Positions 1 through 8,643 of a stretch of DNA of 64,000 nt are shown here, piece by piece; the first letter of the stretch is position 1, and every line of letters starts with the position of its first letter. The notes below the pieces were generated by a model. That model was not told the origin of the DNA, did no database searches, and worked only from the letters and a program-made list of their open reading frames with translations. Origin of the DNA: Stenotrophomonas nematodicola (GTDB taxonomy: Bacteria > Pseudomonadota > Gammaproteobacteria > Xanthomonadales > Xanthomonadaceae); contig NZ_WIAY01000001.1 of the NCBI RefSeq assembly GCF_009467805.1, forward strand, positions 1,182,982-1,246,981, written 5' to 3'. Both the position numbers and the translations under genes were made by a program.

Positions 1-1221
1 GTCCTCAGCAACGAAACCCTGCAGCGCGCGTTGGCGCTGATCCACGATGGCTACCTGCAGGATGCCCCGGTCGGCGCGCTCGCTGCCCACGTGGGGCTGA
101 GCGCCCGCCAGCTGCAGCGCCTGTTCGTGGCCCGCCTCGGCGCGGCGCCGGCGCAGATCCACGCCACCCGTCGCCTGCTGCTGGCCAAGCAGTTGTTGAC
201 CGAAACCGCGCTGCCGGTCACCGACGTGGCGATGGCGTCCGGCTACAACAGCCTGCGCCGCTTCAACGCCGCGTTCGTGGACGGCTGCGGGATGCCTCCG
301 ACGGCCATCCGCCGCCAGCGCGGTGCGCTCGGCGACGCCCCCCTGACCCTGCGCCTGGGCTACCGGCCGCCACTGGATTTCGCCGCGATGCTCGGCTTCC
401 TGCGCCGCCGCGCCATTCCCGGTATCGAGCAGATCGACGACCACAGCTACCAGCGCGTGATCGGCCCGGCCGCGCGCCCCAGCGTGATCCGCGTCAGTGC
501 CGATCCGAAGCGCCCGGAGCTGCTGCTGCAACTGGGCCAGGTCGATCCACGCGCCATCCCCGGCATCGTGCGACGGGTCCGGCGGATCTTCGATCTGGAT
601 GCGGACCTGCGCATCGTGCACGCCACGCTGGCCCGGGAGCCACTGCTTGCCAGGGGCATCGCCGAGCGCCCCGGCCTGCGCGTGCCCGGCGGCTGGGACG
701 GCTTCGAGGTGGCCGTGCGCGCCGTGCTCGGCCAGCAGGTCAGCGTGGCCGCGGCGGCCACGCTTGCGCGACGCGTGGTCGACCGCTTCGGCATCACGCT
801 GCCGGGCATGCCCGAGGGCCTGGACCGTCAGTTCCCCACCCCGCAGGCGCTGGCCGAGGCCCCGCTGGACACCGTGGGCCTGCCGAAAACCCGCGCGGCA
901 ACGGTCCGCGCGGTGGCCGCCGCAGTCGCCGACGGCCGCTTGGACTTCGCCGCCGGCCAGCGCCTGGACAGCTTCGTGGCGCGCTGCGTCGCGCTGCCCG
1001 GCATCGGCCCGTGGACCGCACACTACATCGCGCTGCGCGCCCTGGCTCTGCCCGACGCATTTCCCGCCGGCGACCTCGTGCTGCAGCAGGTCCTCGGCGG
1101 CGAAACCCGCCTTGCCGAGCGCGCCACCGAGGCCCGTTCGCATGCCTGGCGCCCGTGGCGCGCCTATGCGGTGCTGCACCTGTGGCACCTGTCTCCCCCC
1201 GCTCCCGGAGTACGCCCATGA
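1..1221 (+). CDS. Ada-type AraC regulator fused to AlkA DNA-3-methyladenine glycosylase (5' partial)
   Basis: The reading frame is open from base 1, so the gene begins before the window. The visible part starts inside an AraC-type helix-turn-helix (about residues 10-100 of the fragment). An AlkA N-terminal domain and an HhH-GPD glycosylase domain follow. The helix-hairpin-helix reads LPGIGPWTAHYIALRAL, and the catalytic Asp is in the GDLVLQQ segment (codon at 1072-1074), where AlkA enzymes carry it. The missing N-terminus probably holds the zinc-binding Ada domain that repairs methylphosphotriesters and senses alkylation. The enzyme excises alkylated bases, starting base-excision repair. Its stop overlaps the ogt start by 4 bases, so the two repair genes form one operon. 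Confidence 0.93.
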   Translation, partial: VLSNETLQRALALIHDGYLQDAPVGALAAHVGLSARQLQRLFVARLGAAPAQIHATRRLLLAKQLLTETALPVTDVAMASGYNSLRRFNAAFVDGCGMPPTAIRRQRGALGDAPLTLRLGYRPPLDFAAMLGFLRRRAIPGIEQIDDHSYQRVIGPAARPSVIRVSADPKRPELLLQLGQVDPRAIPGIVRRVRRIFDLDADLRIVHATLAREPLLARGIAERPGLRVPGGWDGFEVAVRAVLGQQVSVAAAATLARRVVDRFGITLPGMPEGLDRQFPTPQALAEAPLDTVGLPKTRAATVRAVAAAVADGRLDFAAGQRLDSFVARCVALPGIGPWTAHYIALRALALPDAFPAGDLVLQQVLGGETRLAERATEARSHAWRPWRAYAVLHLWHLSPPAPGVRP

Positions 1222-1709
1222 CACTGCGCTACGACACCTTCGACAGCCCCATCGGCGCCCTCACCGTGGCCGGCGACAGCCGTGGCATCCACCACATCCT
1301 CTTCGAGAACAACCGGTACGACGCCAAGGGCCGCGAGCACTGGCAGCGCGACGCACATGCCGTGCGCGAGGCACGCCTGCAGCTGCTGCAGTATCTGCGC
1401 GGCGAACGCACCGCCTTCGCGCTGCCGCTCGCGCCGCATGGCACGCCGTTCCAGCTGCGCGTGTGGCGGGCGCTGGCAGATATCCCGTTTGGCCGGACCT
1501 GGAGCTACGTCGACCTTGCCCGCCACATCGACCATCCCACCGCCAGCCGGGCGGTCGGGGCCGCCAACGGCCGCAACCCGCTGCCGATCGTGCTGCCCTG
1601 CCATCGGGTGATCGGCAGCAACGGTGCACTGACCGGATTTGGTGGCGGACTGGACACCAAGGCCGCCCTGCTGCAGTTGGAGGCACGGCGCGATTCGCTG
1701 TTCGCCTGA
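1218..1709 (+). CDS. ogt: methylated-DNA--[protein]-cysteine S-methyltransferase
   Basis: This 163-residue Ogt/MGMT protein removes alkyl groups from O6-alkylguanine by transferring them irreversibly to its own cysteine. The signature PCHRVIG is present with the acceptor Cys near residue 128. The DNA-binding segment ahead of it (RTWSYVDLARHIDHPTASRAVGAA, read in two parts) is also recognisable. ATG at 1218 was chosen over longer in-frame extensions because it makes an ATGA overlap with the glycosylase gene and gives the usual family N-terminus (MTLRYDTFDSPIG). Translational coupling with the Ada/AlkA gene points to a joint alkylation response. Confidence 0.95.
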   Translation: MTLRYDTFDSPIGALTVAGDSRGIHHILFENNRYDAKGREHWQRDAHAVREARLQLLQYLRGERTAFALPLAPHGTPFQLRVWRALADIPFGRTWSYVDLARHIDHPTASRAVGAANGRNPLPIVLPCHRVIGSNGALTGFGGGLDTKAALLQLEARRDSLFA

Positions 1710-1769
1710 GCCGCGCCCCCTGCCATTGGTTGTCTTCGTCGCGTCACCGCTGCCGATTATCATGGCGTG

Positions 1770-3023
1770 ATGATCTCCGTACGTTTCCCACTGGCGCTTG
1801 CCGCCGCCCTGTCGCTGGCCGGCTGCGCCACCGCACCGTCCGCACCGCCGCCGCCTGTCGCCGCTGCCACCCCCAATGCTTCACCGCCGAAACTGCTGCT
1901 GGTCTCCATTGATGGCCTGCGTGCGGACATGCTCGACCGCGGCATCAGCCCCAACCTGTCGCGGATCGCCGACAGCGGCGTGCGTGCGCGCTGGATGACG
2001 CCGTCGTATCCCGCACTGACCTTTCCCAACCACTACACGCTGGTCACCGGCCTGCGTCCGGACCACCACGGCATCATCCACAACAGCATGGAGGAAGCCG
2101 GACTGGGCAGCTTCCGGCTGAATCGCCGCGAGGCCGTCACCGACGCGCGCTGGTGGGGCGGCGAGCCGATCTGGGTGGGCGCGGAAAAAGCCGGCGTGCG
2201 CACCGCCACCCTGTCCTGGCCCGGCAGCGAAGCGGCCATCCAAGGCGTGCGGCCGAGCCAGTGGCGCGTGTTCGACAGCCAGGTGACGCTGCCCGATCGC
2301 GTTGATCAGGTCCTCGGCTGGCTCGGCCAGAGCGATCCGCAGGCGCCCCGTCTGGTCACGCTGTACATGGAACAGGTCGACCACGCCGGCCATGACCACG
2401 GCCCGGAGTCGCCCGAGTACGCCGCCGCCATCGTCGAGGTCGACACCGCCATCGGGCGGCTGCTGGACGGCCTGCAGGCGCGCGGCCTCGCCGACGACAC
2501 CAACATCGTCGTGGTCTCCGACCACGGCATGGCCAGCGTGCCGGCAGGCCAGGTCATCGCCACCGAGGACATGGTCGATCCGGCCATCGCGCGGGACGTG
2601 ACCGTCGGGCAGTCGGTCGGCTTCGCGCCGTTGCCCGGCAAGCAGCGCCAGGCCGAGAAGATCCTGCTGGGCGCGCACGCGCACTACGACTGCTGGCGGC
2701 GCGAGGCGCTGCCGGCGCGGTGGGCCTATGGCACCCATCCACGCATCCCGCCGATCCTGTGCCAGATGCACGAAGGCTGGGACGCGCTGACCCGCGATCG
2801 GCTCGCCAAACGCCCCCCGGGAGACCGCGGCTCGCACGGCTACGACAATGCACTGCCCTCGATGCGGGCGGTGTTCATCGCACGCGGGCCGTCGTTCAGA
2901 CAGGGCGCGGTGATTGCGCCGTTCGACAACGTGGACGTCTATCCGTTGCTGGCGCGCCTGCTCGACGTGCCGGCCGCGCCCAACGATGGCGACCCGCAAC
3001 GCCTGCTGCCGGCCCTGCGCTGA
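1770..3023 (+). CDS. ectonucleotide pyrophosphatase/phosphodiesterase-family lipoprotein
   Basis: About 417 residues with a lipoprotein signal (LALAAALSLAGC), so it is probably anchored in the envelope. It belongs to the alkaline phosphatase superfamily, NPP branch. Metal ligand DGLRAD and the nucleophile motif TFPNHYTLVTG lie in the first third; VDHAGHDHG and SDHGM supply further metal ligands; GSHGYDN near the end gives the last His. Family members hydrolyse nucleotide pyrophosphates or phosphodiesters; the substrate cannot be read from sequence. A GTG at 1767 directly precedes the ATG and is an alternative start. A strong hairpin terminator lies downstream. Confidence 0.88.
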   Translation: MISVRFPLALAAALSLAGCATAPSAPPPPVAAATPNASPPKLLLVSIDGLRADMLDRGISPNLSRIADSGVRARWMTPSYPALTFPNHYTLVTGLRPDHHGIIHNSMEEAGLGSFRLNRREAVTDARWWGGEPIWVGAEKAGVRTATLSWPGSEAAIQGVRPSQWRVFDSQVTLPDRVDQVLGWLGQSDPQAPRLVTLYMEQVDHAGHDHGPESPEYAAAIVEVDTAIGRLLDGLQARGLADDTNIVVVSDHGMASVPAGQVIATEDMVDPAIARDVTVGQSVGFAPLPGKQRQAEKILLGAHAHYDCWRREALPARWAYGTHPRIPPILCQMHEGWDALTRDRLAKRPPGDRGSHGYDNALPSMRAVFIARGPSFRQGAVIAPFDNVDVYPLLARLLDVPAAPNDGDPQRLLPALR

Positions 3024-3049
3024 GGCGCGCCGGCGCCGCGCGGACAACA

Positions 3050-3077
3050 AAAAACGCGGCGCAGGCGCCGCGTTTTT
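3050..3077. terminator. bidirectional intrinsic terminator
   Basis: A perfect 13-base inverted repeat (AAAAACGCGGCGC, loop AG, then its complement) ends in T5 on both strands. It lies between two convergent genes and can stop both the phosphodiesterase gene and the thx gene. Confidence 0.9.
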
Positions 3078-3099
3078 CGTGGGCCCTGCCTGGCTGGGA

Positions 3100-3282
3100 T
3101 CAGCCGGCCTTGGCCACCGCCTTCTTGGCGACAGCCTTCTTGGCCGGCGCCTTGGCAACGGTCTTCTTGGCGACCGGCGCAGCTGCGCCCACGGCCACCT
3201 TGCTCACCGCGTGCGAACGCGAATTGCCGTAGCTGGCGTTGTAGCGCTTGCCCTTGGCGGTCTTGCGGTCACCCTTACCCAT
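3100..3282 (-). CDS. 30S ribosomal protein Thx family, with Lys/Ala-rich tail
   Basis: A 60-residue basic protein. The N-terminus GKGDRKTAKGKRY is the hallmark of Thx, a tiny 30S-subunit protein that sits in an RNA pocket at the top of the subunit head. Here about 30 further residues follow, made of KKTVAKAPAKKAVAKKAV-type repeats like a histone H1 tail, longer than the classical Thx of about 26 residues. A GGAG ribosome site precedes the ATG. Tail function is unknown; extra rRNA or DNA contacts are a guess. Confidence 0.85.
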   Translation of the reverse strand: MGKGDRKTAKGKRYNASYGNSRSHAVSKVAVGAAAPVAKKTVAKAPAKKAVAKKAVAKAG

Positions 3283-3390
3283 GTCGTCAACTCCTTAGTC
3301 TGAAATCTGATAACCCCGTACTGACACGGGTTCGGCGGGGCCGCCCTCTCAGGCGCCCCCGCGCACGATCTGAAAGCCTACCACACGCAC

Positions 3391-3804
3391 TCAGTGCGCA
3401 CAGCTCGCATCATGGATGTGGCCGTGGTTCAGCCGCAGGTTCACCAGGTGCGCCACCCCCACCAGCACCCCGCCGAGGGTCATCACCACGGCGTGCGGAA
3501 CCGCTGAATGGTGCAGCGGGCCATACAGCAGCCCGGCCCACAGCGCGACCAGCCCCGGCACCAGGAAGCCCAGCGCGCGCAGCGCACCGTGGCGACGATA
3601 TCCCCAGACCAGGCTGAACAGCCCCAGCAGGGTCACGAAGCAGACCAGCGCCAGCTCGACCCCGTCGCTCATCCACACCGACAGGCCCAGCGAGGGCGCG
3701 GCGGCCAGCAGCACCGGCAACACCGCGCAGTGCACCGCACACAGCAGCGATCCGGTGGCACCGAAACGATCGAGAAGATGGCGGAGGCGTGGGAACAGGG
3801 GCAT
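3391..3804 (-). CDS. MerC-domain membrane protein
   Basis: A 137-residue inner-membrane protein with about four hydrophobic segments. The N-terminal segment carries a Cys-His-Cys cluster (SLLCAVHCAVLPVL) like that of MerC metal-uptake proteins, and the C-terminus is His/Cys-rich (NHGHIHDASCAH). The start at 3804 follows a GGAAG ribosome site; a longer extension exists but lacks one. It is divergent from a zinc TonB receptor, with two candidate Zur boxes between them. A role in zinc or another divalent metal is therefore more likely than mercury transport, but this is inferred. Confidence 0.8.
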   Translation of the reverse strand: MPLFPRLRHLLDRFGATGSLLCAVHCAVLPVLLAAAPSLGLSVWMSDGVELALVCFVTLLGLFSLVWGYRRHGALRALGFLVPGLVALWAGLLYGPLHHSAVPHAVVMTLGGVLVGVAHLVNLRLNHGHIHDASCAH

Positions 3805-3832
3805 GACTTCCAGCAGGGTCGGCGAAGCGTTA

Positions 3833-3847
3833 TGGAATAATATAACA
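3833..3847 (-). promoter_or_regulatory. candidate Zur box upstream of the MerC-like gene
   Basis: On the minus strand this reads TGTTATATTATTCCA. It matches the gammaproteobacterial Zur core TGTTATANTATAACA at all but two positions and lies 29 bases upstream of the MerC-like start, where it would cover the promoter. A zur gene is in this window (9888-10373). Confidence 0.55.
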
Positions 3848-3917
3848 TCAATCCCGACGCGCACCTGCCTCCCCTGCCCCACCCCCGTTCATCGACGGGT
3901 TTCGCGCGCCCCACCAT

Positions 3918-3932
3918 TGATACATTGTAACA
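3918..3932 (-). promoter_or_regulatory. candidate Zur box upstream of the zinc TonB receptor
   Basis: On the minus strand this reads TGTTACAATGTATCA, three mismatches from TGTTATANTATAACA, and it is nearly palindromic. It lies 24 bases before the receptor ATG, over the likely -10 region. It shares most positions with the box at 3833-3847. Confidence 0.5.
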
Positions 3933-3956
3933 ATTCGACTGACGGACCCTGCCCCT

Positions 3957-6146
3957 ATGCGCTCTTCCCGCCCCCTGTTTACGCGCCACACGCTGTCCCT
4001 GGCCCTGGCGGCCGCCCTCCTGCCCTCCGTGGCGATGGCTGCCGACGATGACGGCCATCGCGGCCACCTGACCGAGCTGTCCGAGGTCAAGGTCACCGCC
4101 TCGCCGCTGCAGGGCGATGCCGAATCCCTGGCCCGCCCGGTCGATGTCCTCGCCGGCGAACGTCTGGACGAACAGAAGGCCGGCACGCTTGGCGACACCG
4201 TCGCCAAGCTGCCCGGCGTGCAGAGCACCTTCTTCGGCCCCGGCGTCGGTCGCCCGATCATCCGCGGACAGGAAGGCCCGCGCGTGGCGGTGCTCTCCAA
4301 CGGCATGGGCAACATGGACGCCTCTACGGTCAGCGCCGACCATGCCACCAGCATCGAGCCGTTCCTGGCCGACCAGATCGAAGTGCTGAAGGGCCCCGCC
4401 ACGCTGCTGTTCGGCAGCGGCGCGATCGGCGGCGCGGTCAACGTGGTTGATGGCCGCATCGCGCGCGAACTGCCGGACCGCCCGCTCAGCGGCCGCGCCG
4501 AACTGCGCGGCAACTCGGTCAATGACGAGCGCAGCGGCATGTTCCGCCTCGACGGCGTCAGCGGCAACGTGGTGCTGCATGTGGATGGCCTCGTACGCAA
4601 CGGCGACGACTACCGCATCCCGGGCTACGCCGTGATCGATGGCCTGGAAGACCACAGCGGCCACGACCACGACGAAGACGACGCCGACGAGCCGCGCCGC
4701 GGCCGTCTGGACAACAGTTCCATCCGTACCCGCGCCGGCGGCCTGGGCGTCACCTGGCTGGGCGACGGCGGCTACGCCGGCATCTCGGCCAGCACCTACC
4801 GCACCAACTACGGCATCCCCAACGGCGCACACGTGCATGCCGACGATGATCACGACCACGATCACGACCATGACCACGGCGACGAGGAAGAAGGCGACGA
4901 GCACGACGTGCGCATCGACATGGTGCAGAACCGCTTCGAAGCGAAGGCCGGCATCTACAACCCGGTCCCGTTCCTGAAGAACGTCAATCTGCGCACCGCC
5001 TACACCGATTACGAGCACACCGAGCTGGAAGCCGGCACTCCGTCCACGCGCTTCACCAACCGCGGCATCGAAGCCCGCCTCGAGGCGGTACAGCAGCCGA
5101 TCGGCGGCTGGGATGGCGCCTTCGGCGTGCAGTTCGGCAACAGCGACTTCGGCGCCAAGGGTGAAGAAGCGTTCGTGCCCGACACCGGCACAAAGAACGT
5201 CGGCCTGTTCGTGCTGCAGGAAAAGCAGTTCGGCCCGTTCAAACTGGAACTCGGCGGCCGCCACGACCAGGTCAAGCTCGACCCGACCGGCGACTACCGC
5301 GCACGCACGTTCGACGCCACCAACCTGTCCGCTGCCGGTATCTGGAAGCTCAATGACGCGGTGGACCTGCGCTTCGGCGTGGACGGCTCCGAGCGCGCAC
5401 CGACCAACGAGGAGCTGTACGCCGCTGGCGCACACATCGCCACCCGTTCCCTGGAAATCGGCAATGCGGACCTGAAGACCGAGCGCGGGCAGCGCGTCGA
5501 ACTGGGCATCCACACCCACAGCGACCGCGTCGACTTCTCGGCCTCGATCTACCAGACCAGGTTCAAGAACTTCATCTACCTGGCCGACACCGGCGTGGTC
5601 GAATCGCTGCCGGTCCGCCTGTGGACCCAGCAGGATGCCACCTTCAAGGGTGCCGAAGCGGAGGCCCTGTTCCACCTGTTCGAAGGCACGTCCGGCGACT
5701 GGGACCTGCGCGTGTTCGGCGACTACGTGAAGGCCGAACTGGATGGCAGCGGCAGCCGCAGCGTGGACATCGCCGTGCCGCATGGCGACCACAACCACAA
5801 CTACACCGTGGACCTGGCCAACAGTGGCTACCTGCCGCGGATTTCCCCGGCCCGCATCGGCGCCGACCTGCGCTGGTCCCGCGACGGCTGGCGCGCCTCG
5901 GTCGGTGCCGTGCGCTACAGCAGCCAGAAGGACGTGGCCCAGAACGAAGACCCGAGCAACGGCTACACCCTCGTCGACGCCCACCTCGCCTACCGCTGGG
6001 ACCGCAACGACAGCAACAGCTACGAAGTCTTCCTGGACGGCAGCAACCTGACCAACCAGGAAGTCCGCCCGCACACCTCCCTGCTGCGCGACTACTCGCC
6101 GCTGCCTGGCCGCGGCGTGGCCTTCGGCATCCGCGCCTTCTTCTGA
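3957..6146 (+). CDS. znuD: TonB-dependent zinc receptor, ZnuD-like
   Basis: A 729-residue outer-membrane receptor: signal peptide (to about residue 25), plug domain (about 40-160), then a beta-barrel ending in an aromatic C-terminus (GIRAFF). Two extracellular-loop regions are rich in His and Asp: about residues 230-245 (DHSGHDHDEDDADE) and about 292-318 (a run of DH pairs followed by GDEEEGDEHD). Such loops are characteristic of ZnuD receptors, which capture Zn2+ for TonB-powered import. Candidate Zur boxes upstream and a divergent MerC-like gene fit zinc starvation control. Other metals cannot be excluded. Confidence 0.88.
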   Translation: MRSSRPLFTRHTLSLALAAALLPSVAMAADDDGHRGHLTELSEVKVTASPLQGDAESLARPVDVLAGERLDEQKAGTLGDTVAKLPGVQSTFFGPGVGRPIIRGQEGPRVAVLSNGMGNMDASTVSADHATSIEPFLADQIEVLKGPATLLFGSGAIGGAVNVVDGRIARELPDRPLSGRAELRGNSVNDERSGMFRLDGVSGNVVLHVDGLVRNGDDYRIPGYAVIDGLEDHSGHDHDEDDADEPRRGRLDNSSIRTRAGGLGVTWLGDGGYAGISASTYRTNYGIPNGAHVHADDDHDHDHDHDHGDEEEGDEHDVRIDMVQNRFEAKAGIYNPVPFLKNVNLRTAYTDYEHTELEAGTPSTRFTNRGIEARLEAVQQPIGGWDGAFGVQFGNSDFGAKGEEAFVPDTGTKNVGLFVLQEKQFGPFKLELGGRHDQVKLDPTGDYRARTFDATNLSAAGIWKLNDAVDLRFGVDGSERAPTNEELYAAGAHIATRSLEIGNADLKTERGQRVELGIHTHSDRVDFSASIYQTRFKNFIYLADTGVVESLPVRLWTQQDATFKGAEAEALFHLFEGTSGDWDLRVFGDYVKAELDGSGSRSVDIAVPHGDHNHNYTVDLANSGYLPRISPARIGADLRWSRDGWRASVGAVRYSSQKDVAQNEDPSNGYTLVDAHLAYRWDRNDSNSYEVFLDGSNLTNQEVRPHTSLLRDYSPLPGRGVAFGIRAFF

Positions 6147-6184
6147 TACCCGCCTCTCACGACCGGGGTCGTTGTTCTTACTCT

Positions 6185-6212
6185 GAGGGGGCCGCAAGGC
6201 CCCCTCTTTTTT
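6185..6212 (+). terminator. intrinsic terminator of the zinc receptor gene
   Basis: A 9-base stem GAGGGGGCC with GCAA loop is followed by a run of T residues, 39 bases after the receptor stop codon. Confidence 0.9.
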
Positions 6213-6368
6213 CCCTTGTCCCTCCCCGTGGCACGCAGGTCGATCGAGTGCCGGGGCTTCACCGTGGCTGGCCACCGTGCCGGCACCGCGCTGGGTTCAC
6301 CCGCCCTGCACAAACCCCAGCGGCGCCCCCTGCGTGCGCCTGACGTGACGCGTCCGCCCCTTCCAGAA

Positions 6369-6384
6369 CGGACACATCTGTCCG
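6369..6384. promoter_or_regulatory. candidate TetR operator
   Basis: A perfect inverted repeat CGGACA-CATC-TGTCCG ends 10 bases before the tetR start. Position and symmetry suit autoregulation by the TetR protein it precedes. Confidence 0.5.
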
Positions 6385-6394
6385 AACATGGGCC

Positions 6395-6961
6395 ATGCCT
6401 ACCCAACGTGCCGATGCGGCCGCCCGCCGTGCCCAGATCCTCGACGCCGCCGATGCCGTATTCGGCCAGCACGGCGTCACCGCGCCGCTGGACCTGGTGG
6501 TCGAACGCGCCCAGGTCGGGCGCGCCACCCTCTACCGCAACTTCCCCGACCGCACGGCGCTGGTGGAAGCCCTGCTGCAACGTACGGTCACCCGCATCCA
6601 GCGCCAGGTGCAGACTCTGGGTGACCGCGACGACGCCCTGTTCGAGGTGCTCAACGGCATGGCCGCACGCATCGTGCAGTCGCCCGCGCTGTCGGACTAC
6701 TGGCGCGCCGTCGATCCGGACGATCCCACCATCAAGACCGCGCGCGAGACCATCCGCGCCGTCCTGCGCGCGCCCATGCAGCGCGCCATCGCCGCCGGCC
6801 TGTGCCGCGCCGATCTCGACGTGACGGACATTTCACTGATCTCGGGCATGCTGGGAGCCGCGCTGCGTGGCAAGACCCGGGAAGAACGCGCCACGCTGGC
6901 CACGCGCGCCCTGCAGTTGCTGCGTGGTGGACTGCGGGGGCCTGATCACGGGGAGGGGTGA
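6395..6961 (+). CDS. TetR/AcrR-family repressor of the adjacent efflux pump
   Basis: A 188-residue TetR-family protein. The N-terminal helix-turn-helix (about residues 10-55) contains the typical VGRATLYRNFPDRTALVEALL segment, followed by a helical ligand-binding domain. It is the first gene of an operon with an MFS pump and a HlyD adaptor; its stop codon shares one base with the next ATG. It probably represses the whole operon from the upstream palindrome and is released by a pump substrate. The ligand is unknown. Confidence 0.88.
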   Translation: MPTQRADAAARRAQILDAADAVFGQHGVTAPLDLVVERAQVGRATLYRNFPDRTALVEALLQRTVTRIQRQVQTLGDRDDALFEVLNGMAARIVQSPALSDYWRAVDPDDPTIKTARETIRAVLRAPMQRAIAAGLCRADLDVTDISLISGMLGAALRGKTREERATLATRALQLLRGGLRGPDHGEG

Positions 6962-8643
6962 TGCCGCAGTACCTCAAGCCGGTACCGGACTGGGAAGAGC
7001 ACGAAAAACCGACGCTGCCCGGCTCGGCCTCCATGCCGTGGCATCCGCCGCACCGGCGCCTGGCCTATGCGCTGGTGGCGCTGCTGGTCGGCATCACCGG
7101 CGGGCTCGGCAACGCCCTGGTCACCGCCAACCTGCCTTTCATGCAGGGCCAGCTCGGGCTCACGCCGGCCCAGGGCAGCTGGCTGGTGGCGGCCTACGCG
7201 ATGGTCAATGTGACCGCCAACCTGCTGGCCTTCAAATTCCGCCAGCAGTACGGCATCCGCCTGTTTGCCGAAATCGGGCTGGGCCTGTACGCCGCGCTGG
7301 CGGTACTGCACCTGTTTGTCGGCAGCTACGAGACCACCGTGCTGACGCGCGCGGCCAGCGGATTCGCGGGCGCGGCCTGCAGCACGCTGGGTACGCTGTA
7401 CATGCTGCAATCCCTGCCGCGCCGTTACACCGGAAATCTACTGGTGATCGGCGTGGGCATCTCGCAGCTGGCGATACCGATCGCCTGGCTGGTGTCACCG
7501 GGACTGGTCGACACCGGCCAGTGGCACAACCTCTACCTGTTCGAGGCCGGGCTGGCGCTGTGCGCGTTCGCTGCGGTAGTCGTGCTCAAACTGCCGCCGG
7601 GTGCGCAGATCAAGGCGTTCGAGCCGTTGGACTTCCTGACATTTGCGCTGCTCGCGCCGGCGGTGGGCCTGCTGGTCGTGGTGCTGGCCCAGGGCTATAC
7701 ACGCTGGTGGTTCGACACCCCCTGGCTGGGCTGGGCGCTGGTGGCCGCGATCGTGCTGGGCACGACGGCCTTCATCATCGAACACTTCCGGCGCAACCCG
7801 TTGCTGCAGACGCGCTGGCTGGCCAGCCTGCCGGTGCTGCACTTCATTGTCGGTGCGTTCCTGATCCGCTTCCTGACTACCGAGCAGTCCTACGGCGTGG
7901 TCGGGTTGATGCGTCAGCTCGGGATGGGTCCGGACCAGATGCGCCCGCTGTTCGGTGTGATCCTCGCCGGCGTGGTGACCGGCATCGCGGCGGCGTCGCT
8001 GACCTTCGGCCCCAGGCGGATCATCCCCCAGCTGCTGATGGCGATCCTGCTGCTGGGCAGCGCCGCGTTCCTCGACCAGAGCCGGACGAGCCTGGACCGC
8101 CCGCACGACTTCTACGCCAGCCAGTTCCTGGCCTCGGTCGGCGCGGGCATGTTCATGGGCCCGCTGATCATGCTCGGCATCACCCAGGCCTTGAAACAGG
8201 GCGTGGACCACATGATCACCTTTCTGGTCACCCTGTCGATCACCCAGACGCTGGGTGGCCTGGCCGGTTCAGCGGTGCTGGGCACCTACCAGCTGCACCG
8301 CGAACAGGTGTACTCCAGCGCGCTCGTCAGCCAGCTCGATCCGGCCGACGGCGTGGTGGCACAGCGCCTGAAACAGCAGCAACAGCTCTATGCCGGCCTG
8401 ATCACCGACCCGGTGCAGCGCAGCGCGCAGGGCACTGCGCAGCTGGCACTGACCACACGCCGCGAGGCCAATGTGCGGGCGTTCAATGATGTGTTCACGC
8501 TCAGCGGCACCGTGGCGCTGGCCTTCCTCGGCTGGTTGCTGCTGCTGTCGGTGCGCACCGCCCTGCTCAAGCAATGGCGCAAACGCCAGCGCCGTGCCGT
8601 TTCGCCGACCGTCCCGGCATCCCCGCCGGCCGCTACCCGATGA
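6961..8643 (+). CDS. MFS multidrug efflux permease, DHA2/EmrB-like
   Basis: About 560 residues with many hydrophobic helices and a short cytoplasmic N-terminus. A HlyD/EmrA-type adaptor follows immediately, so it should export drugs or other toxic compounds by proton antiport across both membranes together with a TolC-type channel. ATG 6961 is used because GGAGG precedes it by a few bases; a GTG at 6958 is the alternative. The stop overlaps the adaptor ATG (ATGA). Compared with classical EmrB the motif regions are divergent, so the subfamily assignment is moderate and the substrate unknown. Confidence 0.85.
   Translation: MPQYLKPVPDWEEHEKPTLPGSASMPWHPPHRRLAYALVALLVGITGGLGNALVTANLPFMQGQLGLTPAQGSWLVAAYAMVNVTANLLAFKFRQQYGIRLFAEIGLGLYAALAVLHLFVGSYETTVLTRAASGFAGAACSTLGTLYMLQSLPRRYTGNLLVIGVGISQLAIPIAWLVSPGLVDTGQWHNLYLFEAGLALCAFAAVVVLKLPPGAQIKAFEPLDFLTFALLAPAVGLLVVVLAQGYTRWWFDTPWLGWALVAAIVLGTTAFIIEHFRRNPLLQTRWLASLPVLHFIVGAFLIRFLTTEQSYGVVGLMRQLGMGPDQMRPLFGVILAGVVTGIAAASLTFGPRRIIPQLLMAILLLGSAAFLDQSRTSLDRPHDFYASQFLASVGAGMFMGPLIMLGITQALKQGVDHMITFLVTLSITQTLGGLAGSAVLGTYQLHREQVYSSALVSQLDPADGVVAQRLKQQQQLYAGLITDPVQRSAQGTAQLALTTRREANVRAFNDVFTLSGTVALAFLGWLLLLSVRTALLKQWRKRQRRAVSPTVPASPPAATR

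Noticed and set aside
3669..6275. 868-residue open frame on the minus strand
   Set aside because: Antisense to the zinc receptor; Val/Ala/His-rich shadow.
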